Source of the DNA: Oscillospiraceae bacterium
GTDB taxonomy: Bacteria; Bacillota; Clostridia; Oscillospirales; JAKOTC01
Length of the DNA stretch: 63,823 nt
NCBI GenBank assembly: GCA_035353335.1
Contig: DAOPZJ010000005.1
Span: forward strand, 8,530-72,352
Direction of reading: 5' to 3'
Positions 1 through 7,220 of this stretch are shown one piece after another. Made by a program: the position numbers and the translations under genes. Below the pieces are notes generated by a model. It was not told the origin of the DNA and searched no databases. It was given only the letters and a program-made list of their open reading frames with translations. Position 1 is the first letter of the stretch. Each line of letters begins with the position of its first letter.

Positions 1-298
1 CCACGGCCTGCGTGTCCGCCGCCTTCGGACGGTCAAATCCTGTTGGTTTTCCGAATTTCTGTTTTTATTTCCACTTTTAGATATAATCATCGAAAAAAGT
101 TTCGACAAATTTTGACGGCGCTCGCAAAGATGCGCCGTTTCTGTTTACATAATCGGTGGGGTTGTCCCTTTTTTGTGTCGAAATGTGTCGAACCGTGTTG
201 CCATGTTTATCCAAAAAGTTTGACAAAAAGAGTTGTAATATTCGGGTAAATGTTATAATCTTTAGAAAATCTTATGAATCGAAAGGAGAGGCCCATTC
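1..298 (+). promoter_or_regulatory. spo0A upstream region with 0A boxes and extended -10 promoter
   Basis: No gene can be supported here; any CDS entering from the left edge is too short to identify. Four matches to the Spo0A-binding 0A box are visible: TTCGACAAA at 101-109 (reverse orientation, perfect), two TGTGTCGAA boxes at 174-182 and 184-192 spaced exactly 10 bp apart, and TTTGACAAA at 219-227 (reverse TTTGTCAAA). An extended -10, TGTTATAAT, lies at 251-259 and probably drives spo0A; the TTGACA at 220-225 is 28 bp away and is not its -35. A second TATAAT sits at 82-87. The cluster suggests Spo0A autoregulation, as is known for spo0A in spore formers. The ribosome binding site is AAAGGAGAG at about 282-290. 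Confidence 0.7.
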
Positions 299-1111
299 AT
301 GAAGCAACGGATACTGATCACACAGGACAACACCCAAACCGCCTCGGAACTAGCGAATTCTTTGACAAGGGCGGGAATTGAGGTATCTGCCGTTCCCCGG
401 AACGGCAAGGTCATTTTGGAGATGCTCAGAGCTTCGACAAAATTCGACGCTGCGCTGATTGATTTCAATCTGGCCGGCATCGACGCCATCGGCGTCATCA
501 ACGAGGCAAGGACCATCAGCCCCGGCACCAAAATCATGGTTATGACGGCTTTTTTAACCGGGGAACTGGAGCGCCAGGTCTTTGCTGCCGGCGGACAGTA
601 TCTGCTGCTCAAACCGTTCGACCCGCAGGTCGCGGTGGACCGTCTGATGAGTTTGACGGGCCTTTCAAATTATGAGAAGAGTTTTCACGAGATGTCCGAC
701 AGCGAACTGGTGGTGATGGTGACCGAGATCATCCATCAGGTGGGCGTGCCGGCGCACATCAAAGGTTATCAGTATCTGCGCGATTCGATCGTCATGTGCA
801 TCAACGACGGCGATTACATAAACGCCGTCACCAAGATGCTCTATCCGGATGTGGCAAAAAAGCACGGCACCACCGCGTCGCGTGTCGAGCGGGCCATCCG
901 GCACGCCACCGAAGTCGCCTGGGACCGCGGAGACATCGACGTGCTGAATACGCTTTTCGGCTACACCATCCACACCGGAAGAGGAAAGCCGACGAATTCC
1001 GAATTTATCGCCATGATCGCGGACAAGCTGAAGCTGCGCATCGACAGCGAAAAACAACGGCGGTATTCCTCCGTCCGTACCCCCGATAAAAACGAACTGC
1101 TGAAAATTTAA
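299..1111 (+). CDS. spo0A: Stage 0 sporulation protein A (response regulator)
   Basis: Master transcription factor for sporulation entry; phosphorylated through a phosphorelay or orphan kinases, it binds 0A boxes. The 270-aa length is normal. The N-terminal receiver spans about residues 3-120 with phosphoacceptor Asp55 in ALIDFN, the switch Thr in MTAF and the Lys in LLKPF; the acidic pocket has only one clear Asp (QDN) where two acidic residues are usual. The C-terminal DNA-binding domain is very conserved, including TTASRVERAIRHATEVAW and the KPTNSEFIAMIADKLKL helix. The ATG at 299 is preceded by AAAGGAGAG. It is monocistronic apart from a possible 25-codon ORF downstream. It shows that the host belongs to the endospore-forming Clostridia or Bacilli. 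Confidence 0.98.
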   Translation: MKQRILITQDNTQTASELANSLTRAGIEVSAVPRNGKVILEMLRASTKFDAALIDFNLAGIDAIGVINEARTISPGTKIMVMTAFLTGELERQVFAAGGQYLLLKPFDPQVAVDRLMSLTGLSNYEKSFHEMSDSELVVMVTEIIHQVGVPAHIKGYQYLRDSIVMCINDGDYINAVTKMLYPDVAKKHGTTASRVERAIRHATEVAWDRGDIDVLNTLFGYTIHTGRGKPTNSEFIAMIADKLKLRIDSEKQRRYSSVRTPDKNELLKI

Positions 1112-1125
1112 AAAGGAGAACGACA

Positions 1126-1203
1126 ATGTCAAATGAAAACCGCATCCTGTTTTGCCGGAAAATCCGACAGCGGGACGCGGTTTTTATTTTGCCTAAATCC
1201 TGA
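1126..1203 (+). CDS. Possible 25-aa ORF downstream of spo0A
   Basis: A short reading frame starts at ATG 1126 with a good ribosome binding site (AAAAGGAGAA, 6 nt spacing) just after the spo0A stop, encoding a 25-aa basic peptide beginning MSNENRILFCRK. It overlaps the predicted terminator hairpin of spo0A, so its codons may only reflect the stem. I recognise no family. It could be a genuine micropeptide, a leader peptide, or chance. Confidence 0.25.
   Translation: MSNENRILFCRKIRQRDAVFILPKS
1136..1190 (+). terminator. Terminator after spo0A
   Basis: AACCGC at 1138-1143 pairs with GCGGTT at 1177-1182, with further imperfect pairing inside, followed by a T-rich run at 1181-1190. Confidence 0.6.
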
Positions 1204-1215
1204 AACGAAGAACCG

Positions 1216-2409
1216 TTATTTTTCGATGTAATCGTTCGGAGCGCTGAAGCAGGCCGCTTTGTTCCAGGAATGAGTGGCCGCGATGCGCAGGTCGCTGATC
1301 AAAAAGTAGTCATAATTCAGCGTTCCGTCGATCATATCGGCGCGGTCGTCCGCGGTGACGTCGAGATGATACCAGACCCCGTCCAGCTTGACGAGGTTCC
1401 AGACCCGCCGCTTCCCGGCGGCGGTTCCCGCGACGGCGCGGGCCTCGATGCCTGCGATGCCGGCGATCAGCCGGAAAGCGTCGGCGTATCCGTCGCTGAC
1501 GGAGATATCGCCGACCAGAACGCCGTAGGCGACGGTCTCGGAATAGGCCGCTTCACCGCCCGAGGTATCCAGGTTTCCGTTTTTCACGATATAGTCGTGG
1601 ATGATTTTTGTTTTTTGATAGTCGGTCTGCTCCCCGGAGAGATTTGCGTCGGCAAACTTTTTCGCGGCGTTCAAAGCCTGCGTCTGAAGCGGGCTGAGCT
1701 CCGAAAGACCGCCCGACGAGAGCGCTTTGAGACAGACGGAGGAAAAGTTCGGGGTCAGCTGAAAGGTGACCGGGTAGACCTCGGACATCGACTCGTCTCC
1801 GACAAACAGGATTTTATCTTTCAAATCGGCCGTAAAAAGTCCGTATGAGGGATCGACCGAGAGGCGGTTCAGCAGAGCCGGGTCATAGATATAGGTGTTA
1901 AAAACGCTGTCCTGCGACATCAGAGCGACTTTTAACACCGAGTCCAGTTTTTCGGCGCTGTCGCAGACGGTGACGCATTCGATCTGGCAGCTCTCGGTCA
2001 GGCCTCCGAGCAAAGTCGACGCGGTGACGACGGCGGAACCGGCGCCTTCGAACCGGACCGTGCCTTCGCTGACCGACGCGACCGCGTTATCCGTACTGCT
2101 CCAGACCAATTGTTTTCCGAGGGCATCCGCGGGATAGACGACCGACCCGATGAAGCAGTTCTGTCCGACGGTCAGGTAAATCTTCTGCGCATCGAGTTTG
2201 AGCTGCCCGGGAAGCACCGCTCCCGGCTCCGATGCGGACGACTGTCCGGAGACGACGGAAAAATCGGGGTCGGAAACCGACGCGGAACTGCCCGAAACCT
2301 CAACGGAAGTCACGGAAATCACGGACGAACCGCCGCAGCCCGATAAGAGCAGGACAGCCGCCAAACCGAGAGGAACCAATTTGTTCAACCGCAAATCCGT
2401 CACCTTCAT
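1216..2409 (-). CDS. Lipoprotein with Big_2 Ig-like domain and degenerate transglutaminase-like domain
   Basis: A secreted lipoprotein: signal peptide with lipobox LLSGC, then a Ser-rich linker, a Big_2-type Ig-like domain (LTVGQ...VVYPADA...VWSSTDNAVASV) and a C-terminal transglutaminase-core-like domain. In active members the core has Cys in a CDGYA-like motif, His in HAWN, and Asp. Here the motifs read SVSDGYADAF and RRVWNLVKLDG, so the Cys is Ser and the His is Val; only the Asp of HLDVTADD remains. It is therefore probably catalytically dead and may act as a cell-surface binding module. The start was set at ATG 2409 because that Met begins a proper signal peptide; the upstream in-frame extension does not. 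No strong ribosome binding site is visible. Confidence 0.75.
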   Translation of the reverse strand: MKVTDLRLNKLVPLGLAAVLLLSGCGGSSVISVTSVEVSGSSASVSDPDFSVVSGQSSASEPGAVLPGQLKLDAQKIYLTVGQNCFIGSVVYPADALGKQLVWSSTDNAVASVSEGTVRFEGAGSAVVTASTLLGGLTESCQIECVTVCDSAEKLDSVLKVALMSQDSVFNTYIYDPALLNRLSVDPSYGLFTADLKDKILFVGDESMSEVYPVTFQLTPNFSSVCLKALSSGGLSELSPLQTQALNAAKKFADANLSGEQTDYQKTKIIHDYIVKNGNLDTSGGEAAYSETVAYGVLVGDISVSDGYADAFRLIAGIAGIEARAVAGTAAGKRRVWNLVKLDGVWYHLDVTADDRADMIDGTLNYDYFLISDLRIAATHSWNKAACFSAPNDYIEK

Positions 2410-2791
2410 CCGAGTGTGCTGCGAAATATAAACGCGAAAGACAAAATAGTCAAATGCCGAATCATCCGTATCATACCATAAACCCGGCCGAATTGTCAAA
2501 TTGTCCGGCACAGGGTTTCTCTCAATCGCCGCACGGCAGGCAGCCGGCGCCGCCCGGAGCCGCGGCGGCGCTCGTTTCAGCCGAAATACAAAAGAAATGT
2601 GAGGATAGAATGATGAATCAGGTCATGGTGTTTTCGCAAAAGTCACAAAAATATTCATCTCCGATTATCACATTTGTACGAATCAACAAAAATCGCCGTT
2701 TTTCTCGTTGACAAAGCGCAGAGCGTGTGATATCATGAAGGCAAGATTTAGGCAAACGGTTGCGCGTCACAGATAAGGCGGTGCAGGGCAT
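2410..2791. promoter_or_regulatory. Intergenic region; promoter and operator of the LacI-type regulator
   Basis: Between divergent genes. On the plus strand TTGACA (2708-2713) and TATCAT (2731-2736) are separated by 17 bp. GCAAACGGTTGC at 2752-2763 is a near-palindrome with a central CG, the form of a LacI-family operator, and lies just downstream of the expected start of transcription, which suggests autorepression. A GC-rich imperfect hairpin occurs at about 2549-2573 with no obvious role. Confidence 0.65.
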
Positions 2792-3826
2792 ATGTTGAAA
2801 AAAGAAAATAAACCGGACAAAAAAAGTGCGATGTCACTTGCGGATATCTCTCACGAATTAAAACTGGCAAAATCGACGATTTCACGGATCATTGCCGGAA
2901 AAGGGAACTTCAGCGAAGAGACCAAAGTCAGGGTGCTCGATTACATCGAACACAACGATTACCATCCCAACGCGATTGCCCAGCGCCTCGCCACAAGCAG
3001 AACCGGAAATATCGGCGTGGTGATGCCGGCGGACGCGTTTTTGAGCGTCAACACCTTTTTTCAGGTGTGTCTGATGGGAATCTGTCACGAAGCCGTGGAA
3101 CATAATTACGACGTCGTCGTGACGTCCGCGACCGAAAAGGATTGTTCCTATCTCCGGCGGCTGATCGGGAGGCGGTCGGTGGACGGCGTCATTCTCATGA
3201 GATCCCTCATGCAGGATCTGTGCATCGGTTATCTGAGCGGGGAGAGCGTACCGTTCGTTGTGATCGGCTCCGCGCCGGATTCCGAACTCATGCAGGTCGA
3301 CATCGAACACGCGAAGGCCTGCGGCGAACTGACGGAGACTCTGCTGAAAACGGCCGAAAAGCCGGTCGGGCTGATTCTCGGGAGCACCCATTACATCGTC
3401 AATCTCAACCGCCGGAAGGGATTTGAAGAGGCTGAGATCAAAGCAGGCGCCGATCTGACCGGAAAAGTGATTTCGGATGTGTTTACCAAGGAAAACATCG
3501 ACGCCGCCGTCGACCGGTTTATCTCACAGGGCGCCGGCACCATCATATGCGGAGACGACCAGATTTGCCTCACGGCGTTGGAAAGATTAAAATCGCTCAA
3601 AATTTCAATCGGAAAAGACATCCGGCTGGCGTCTTTTTACGACAATCCCGCTTTGAAAGACCGGGCCGTCACCGCGATCGAGGCGGACGACATGGCGCTC
3701 GGGGCGATGGCAGTCACAAAACTGGTCGGAAAACTCGACCGGAAGCGGTTGTCCGAACTCATTCCCGGATACCGTATCCATTACAGGGCATCGACCGGCA
3801 ATGAGGAATCACGTTTGCCGGAATGA
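2792..3826 (+). CDS. LacI-family transcriptional regulator
   Basis: A 344-aa DNA-binding regulator. The N-terminal LacI helix-turn-helix and hinge are clear (LADISHELKLAKSTISRII, then YHPNAIAQRLATSRTGNIGVV), followed by a periplasmic-binding-protein-like sugar-sensing domain. It lies directly upstream of the GH53 galactanase and sugar ABC transporter genes in the same orientation, so it probably represses the galactan locus in response to a galacto-oligosaccharide; this is inferred from position. A candidate operator lies in its own promoter at 2752-2763. The ATG at 2792 has AAGGCGGTG upstream. Confidence 0.93.
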   Translation: MLKKENKPDKKSAMSLADISHELKLAKSTISRIIAGKGNFSEETKVRVLDYIEHNDYHPNAIAQRLATSRTGNIGVVMPADAFLSVNTFFQVCLMGICHEAVEHNYDVVVTSATEKDCSYLRRLIGRRSVDGVILMRSLMQDLCIGYLSGESVPFVVIGSAPDSELMQVDIEHAKACGELTETLLKTAEKPVGLILGSTHYIVNLNRRKGFEEAEIKAGADLTGKVISDVFTKENIDAAVDRFISQGAGTIICGDDQICLTALERLKSLKISIGKDIRLASFYDNPALKDRAVTAIEADDMALGAMAVTKLVGKLDRKRLSELIPGYRIHYRASTGNEESRLPE

Positions 3827-3839
3827 AAGGATGGTTGCA

Positions 3840-5801
3840 ATGGGGAAAGCGAAAAAGAGCATCCGCGGCGTTTTTATGCCGATTGCCCTTTGTCTGTTTT
3901 TGTCATTCGGCTGCGCCTATAATCCCCTGCCCAAAGCGGCGCAATACGGCGGCGCGGCTCCGGAGAGTACGTTGTTTGTGAAGAAGATCGGGAATTTGCC
4001 GGACAATTTTATGATGGGCGCGGACGTCTCCACCGTCCTCTCGCTCGAGAAAAGCGGCGTGAAATTTTATGATTTCGACGGCAAGGAGCAGGACCTCTTC
4101 CTGACGCTTGCGCAAAACGGGATCAATTATATCCGCGTTCGGGTCTGGAACGATCCGTTCGACAAAAACGGCAACGGGTACGGCGGCGGCAACTGCGATA
4201 TCGAAAACGCGGTCTCTGTCGGAAAACGGGCGACGGCTGCGGGCCTGAAGCTTTTGGTGGACTTCCACTATTCCGACTTCTGGGCCGATCCGGCCAAACA
4301 ACAGGCCCCGAAGGTCTGGGCCGGCATGGACGTCGGGCAAAAAAGCGCCGCGCTCTATGATTATACGCTTTCCTGTCTGACAAAGCTGAAAAAGGCCGGC
4401 GTCGACGTCGGAATGGTGCAGCTCGGCAACGAGACGACTTCCGGGCTTGCCGGGGAGACCGCCTGGAAAAACATCTGCGCGCTGATGGCGGCGGGCGCCA
4501 AAGCATGCCGGGAAGTCAACCGGGACGCGCTGATCGCGGTGCATTTCGCCAATCCCGAAAAGGCCGCGAATTATGAGAAATTCGCCCGGAATCTCGATAA
4601 ATATCAAGTGGATTACGACGTCTTCGCCTCGAGTTATTATCCCTACTGGCACGGCACGCTCGAAAACCTCACGGCGATTTTGAAAAAGATCTCCGACACC
4701 TACGGCAAAAAGGTGATGGTCGCCGAGATGTCCTATGCCTATACGCTTTCGGACGGCGATTTTCACGCAAACGTCATCGGCGGGGAGAAAAACTACGATA
4801 AAAATTATCCGCTGACGGTGCAGGGTCAGGCGACCGCGGTCGCCGAGACCATTCGGGCGGTGGCCGACGTCGGGGAAGCGGGTATCGGATTCTTTTACTG
4901 GGAGCCGGCGTGGATCGGCGTCGGCGGGAAAAACTTTGAAGAAAACAGCGTTTTATGGGAAAAATACGGCAGCGGCTGGGCTTCCTCGTATTCGGCGGAA
5001 TATGATCCGGGCGACGCGGGTATTTATTACGGGGGCTCCGCCTGGGACAATCAGGCGATGTTCGACGGAACCGGCCATCCCCTGGAGTCGCTGAAAGTTT
5101 TCAAATACGTCTATACCGGCACGGAGTGTGAGACCGCCGTCGACGCGGTCGAAGACGTCGAACTGTCCGTGCGGCTGAAAGAGGAGATCAAACTGCCCGA
5201 AACCGTGACCGCGGTCATGAACGACGGGACCGCGCAGACGGTTCCGGTCGTCTGGGAACCGGCCGACCTTGCCGCGATGTCCAACGGAGCGGTCGCAAAG
5301 TATGTGATCAAAGGTACAGCGGGCGGAAAACAGGCAGTCTGTTATCTTTCGATGGCCGAACGCAATTACATCGAGAATTACAGCTTCGAAAACGAAGACG
5401 TCTCGATGTGGAAAGCCGTCAATCTCTCGGATATCGATGAGCTCTTTGTGCTCGACAAATCCACCGACGCGCTGACCGGAAACAGGTCTTTCCATTTCTG
5501 GAGCGAGGGCGAAGTGGAGTTCACGCTCGAGCAGACGGTGAAAAACTTAAAACCCGGAGCTTATAACTTTACCCTTTCGATTCAGGGCGGCGACGCCGAA
5601 ACGCAGAATATCTACATTTACACCGTTGTCAACGGGGTGAAAAAGACCGCGCCCGCCGAGATCAGCTCGTGGCGGGTCTGGGCAAATCCGAAAATCAAAA
5701 ACGTCCCGGTAAACGGTGAGATCACGGTGGGGATCTATGTCAAATGCAGCGCCGGAGCGTGGGGCACGATCGACGACGTGCTGCTCAACCCGGCCGAATA
5801 A
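3840..5801 (+). CDS. Arabinogalactan endo-beta-1,4-galactanase (GH53), lipoprotein
   Basis: Cleaves beta-1,4-galactan, the side chain of pectic rhamnogalacturonan I, outside the cell. The 653-aa protein has a lipoprotein signal (FLSFGC), a GH53 catalytic domain (about residues 50-400) with the acid/base Glu in VQLGNET and the nucleophile Glu in VMVAEMSYAY, a Big_4-type Ig-like domain (VTAVMNDGTAQTVPVVWEP), and a C-terminal beta-sandwich like the CBM61 galactan-binding modules known on GH53 enzymes. Start choice: ATG 3840 has GAAAGG at a proper distance; the longer frame from 3801 overlaps the regulator gene and lacks a site. It sits between the LacI-type regulator and the transporter genes, so the oligogalactosides released are likely the transporter's substrate. 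Confidence 0.92.
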   Translation: MGKAKKSIRGVFMPIALCLFLSFGCAYNPLPKAAQYGGAAPESTLFVKKIGNLPDNFMMGADVSTVLSLEKSGVKFYDFDGKEQDLFLTLAQNGINYIRVRVWNDPFDKNGNGYGGGNCDIENAVSVGKRATAAGLKLLVDFHYSDFWADPAKQQAPKVWAGMDVGQKSAALYDYTLSCLTKLKKAGVDVGMVQLGNETTSGLAGETAWKNICALMAAGAKACREVNRDALIAVHFANPEKAANYEKFARNLDKYQVDYDVFASSYYPYWHGTLENLTAILKKISDTYGKKVMVAEMSYAYTLSDGDFHANVIGGEKNYDKNYPLTVQGQATAVAETIRAVADVGEAGIGFFYWEPAWIGVGGKNFEENSVLWEKYGSGWASSYSAEYDPGDAGIYYGGSAWDNQAMFDGTGHPLESLKVFKYVYTGTECETAVDAVEDVELSVRLKEEIKLPETVTAVMNDGTAQTVPVVWEPADLAAMSNGAVAKYVIKGTAGGKQAVCYLSMAERNYIENYSFENEDVSMWKAVNLSDIDELFVLDKSTDALTGNRSFHFWSEGEVEFTLEQTVKNLKPGAYNFTLSIQGGDAETQNIYIYTVVNGVKKTAPAEISSWRVWANPKIKNVPVNGEITVGIYVKCSAGAWGTIDDVLLNPAE

Positions 5802-5813
5802 CTTTGAATGTAT

Positions 5814-5827
5814 CTTACGCGAGTAAG
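5814..5827 (+). promoter_or_regulatory. Palindrome upstream of sugar-binding protein gene
   Basis: CTTACGCGAGTAAG is a near-perfect palindrome (CTTACnCGnGTAAG) with a central CG and outer GTA/TAC arms, 12 nt after the galactanase stop. It resembles a LacI-family operator in form, although the half-site differs from the one at 2752. It could instead be a small mRNA hairpin. Confidence 0.4.
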
Positions 5828-5858
5828 TTACAGATAAATTGATAGGAGGAATACAAAA

Positions 5859-7106
5859 ATGAGAAAACTTGCGGTAGTACTGCTGGCGCTTGCCATGGTG
5901 CTCTCCTGCGGAGTTCTGTCGGCGTGCAACAAGACGCCGGCGCAGAAGGAAGACATCCTCGTATGGGCTGCCGATGAAGTGGTCGCTTTCACACAGACGA
6001 AATGCGACGAATTCCTGGCGGCAAATCCCGATCTCGCCAAGAAGTTCACCATCACGGTCTCCGCAATGAGCGAAGGTGAAGCGGCGACACAAATGATCAC
6101 CGACGTTGAAGCCGGCGCTGATGTTTTTGCCTTCGCGCAGGATCAGCTCGGCCGTCTGGTACAGGCCGGCGCGCTCAGCGAACTCGGCGGCACTTTCCTG
6201 ACGGACGCAAAGGCCAACAATGACGCCGGTTCGGTCGCGGCCGCGACGATGGGCGACAAGATGTATGCCTATCCGCTGACCAGCGACAACGGCTATTTCC
6301 TGTTCTATGACAAGAGTGTCGTCACAGACCCCTCCACACTGGACGGAATTCTCACCCAGTGCGAAACAGCCGGAAAGAAATTCTACATGGAAAACCAGAG
6401 CGGCTGGTATCTGGTCTCCTTCTTCTTCGGCGCGGGCTGCCACTACACCACGACTGCCGATAACCAGGGCAATATCGTGGCCGTCGACTGTGACTTCAAC
6501 TCCGCCGGCGGACTCGGCGCTTTCAAAGCGCTGATCGCGATGGCGCAGAGCAAAGGCTTCCAGCGCAGCGACAAATTCTCGGATCAGTTCAACCCCGACG
6601 GCGGTCAGGCCGGCGCCGCGATCTCCGGAACCTGGGATGCCGCGACCATCAAGGGCTTCCTTGGCGACAAATACGGCGTAGCCAAACTGCCGACGATGAC
6701 CGTCAACGGACAGCAGGTCCAAATGGGCGCATGGGGCGGCTTTAAACTGATGGGCGTCAACCCGACCCAGAGCGAAGAAGCGCTCACGGCGTCCCACAAA
6801 CTGGCCGCGTATCTGACCGGCGGCGACGTCCAGCTGGCGCGTTACGGCGTAAAGGGCTGGGGCCCGTCCAACAAGACCGCGCAGCAGGATCCGACGGTCC
6901 AGGCCGACCAGGCGCTTGCCGCGCTTCAGGCACAGCTGGCCTATTCACCCGCTCAGCCGCAGTGCAGCGCGAAATACTGGGATAAGATGGCCGCGTTCGG
7001 CACCGAAGTCAACGCCGGAACCTACAAGGCCTCCACCGACGCGCAGCTGCAGACGGTTCTCGACGAACTCGTCGCCTATCTGAAAGCAGACGTCGTCACG
7101 CAGTAA
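5859..7106 (+). CDS. Sugar ABC transporter substrate-binding lipoprotein (CUT1, MalE/GanS-like)
   Basis: The extracellular binding component of a carbohydrate importer. The 415-aa protein has a lipoprotein signal (VLSCGVLSAC) and an SBP_bac_1-like fold with typical segments (ADVFAFAQDQLGRLVQAGALSEL, MYAYPLTSDNGYFLFYD, AAISGTWDAATIKGFLG). It follows the secreted galactanase and precedes the two permeases; most likely it binds galacto-oligosaccharides, by analogy with Bacillus GanS, though the ligand is inferred. GGAGG lies at 5845-5849. A stable hairpin after the gene may keep its message more abundant than the permease messages. Confidence 0.9.
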   Translation: MRKLAVVLLALAMVLSCGVLSACNKTPAQKEDILVWAADEVVAFTQTKCDEFLAANPDLAKKFTITVSAMSEGEAATQMITDVEAGADVFAFAQDQLGRLVQAGALSELGGTFLTDAKANNDAGSVAAATMGDKMYAYPLTSDNGYFLFYDKSVVTDPSTLDGILTQCETAGKKFYMENQSGWYLVSFFFGAGCHYTTTADNQGNIVAVDCDFNSAGGLGAFKALIAMAQSKGFQRSDKFSDQFNPDGGQAGAAISGTWDAATIKGFLGDKYGVAKLPTMTVNGQQVQMGAWGGFKLMGVNPTQSEEALTASHKLAAYLTGGDVQLARYGVKGWGPSNKTAQQDPTVQADQALAALQAQLAYSPAQPQCSAKYWDKMAAFGTEVNAGTYKASTDAQLQTVLDELVAYLKADVVTQ

Positions 7107-7140
7107 TCTTTTCCATCCGAAATCAGCATAGTGTAAAAGA

Positions 7141-7183
7141 GGCGCCGCATAAATTGAATATCAATTTTTGCGGCGCCTTTGCC
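7141..7183 (+). terminator. Strong hairpin between binding protein and permease genes
   Basis: GGCGCCGCA pairs with TGCGGCGCC and the inner AAATTGA pairs with TCAATTT. Only a short TTT follows, so it probably acts as a partial terminator or RNA-stabilising element that raises binding-protein expression, as is common in sugar ABC operons. Confidence 0.7.
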
Positions 7184-7220
7184 CCGCATAAAAAATGCGT
7201 TCAGGGGGTGTGTACATTAC

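Noticed and set aside
43..249. Open frame of 68 aa upstream of spo0A
   Set aside because: No ribosome site, atypical composition, and it covers the 0A boxes and promoter.
220..259. TTGACA and TATAAT as one promoter before spo0A
   Set aside because: The spacing is 28 bp. The TATAAT works better as an extended -10, and the TTGACA is part of a 0A box.
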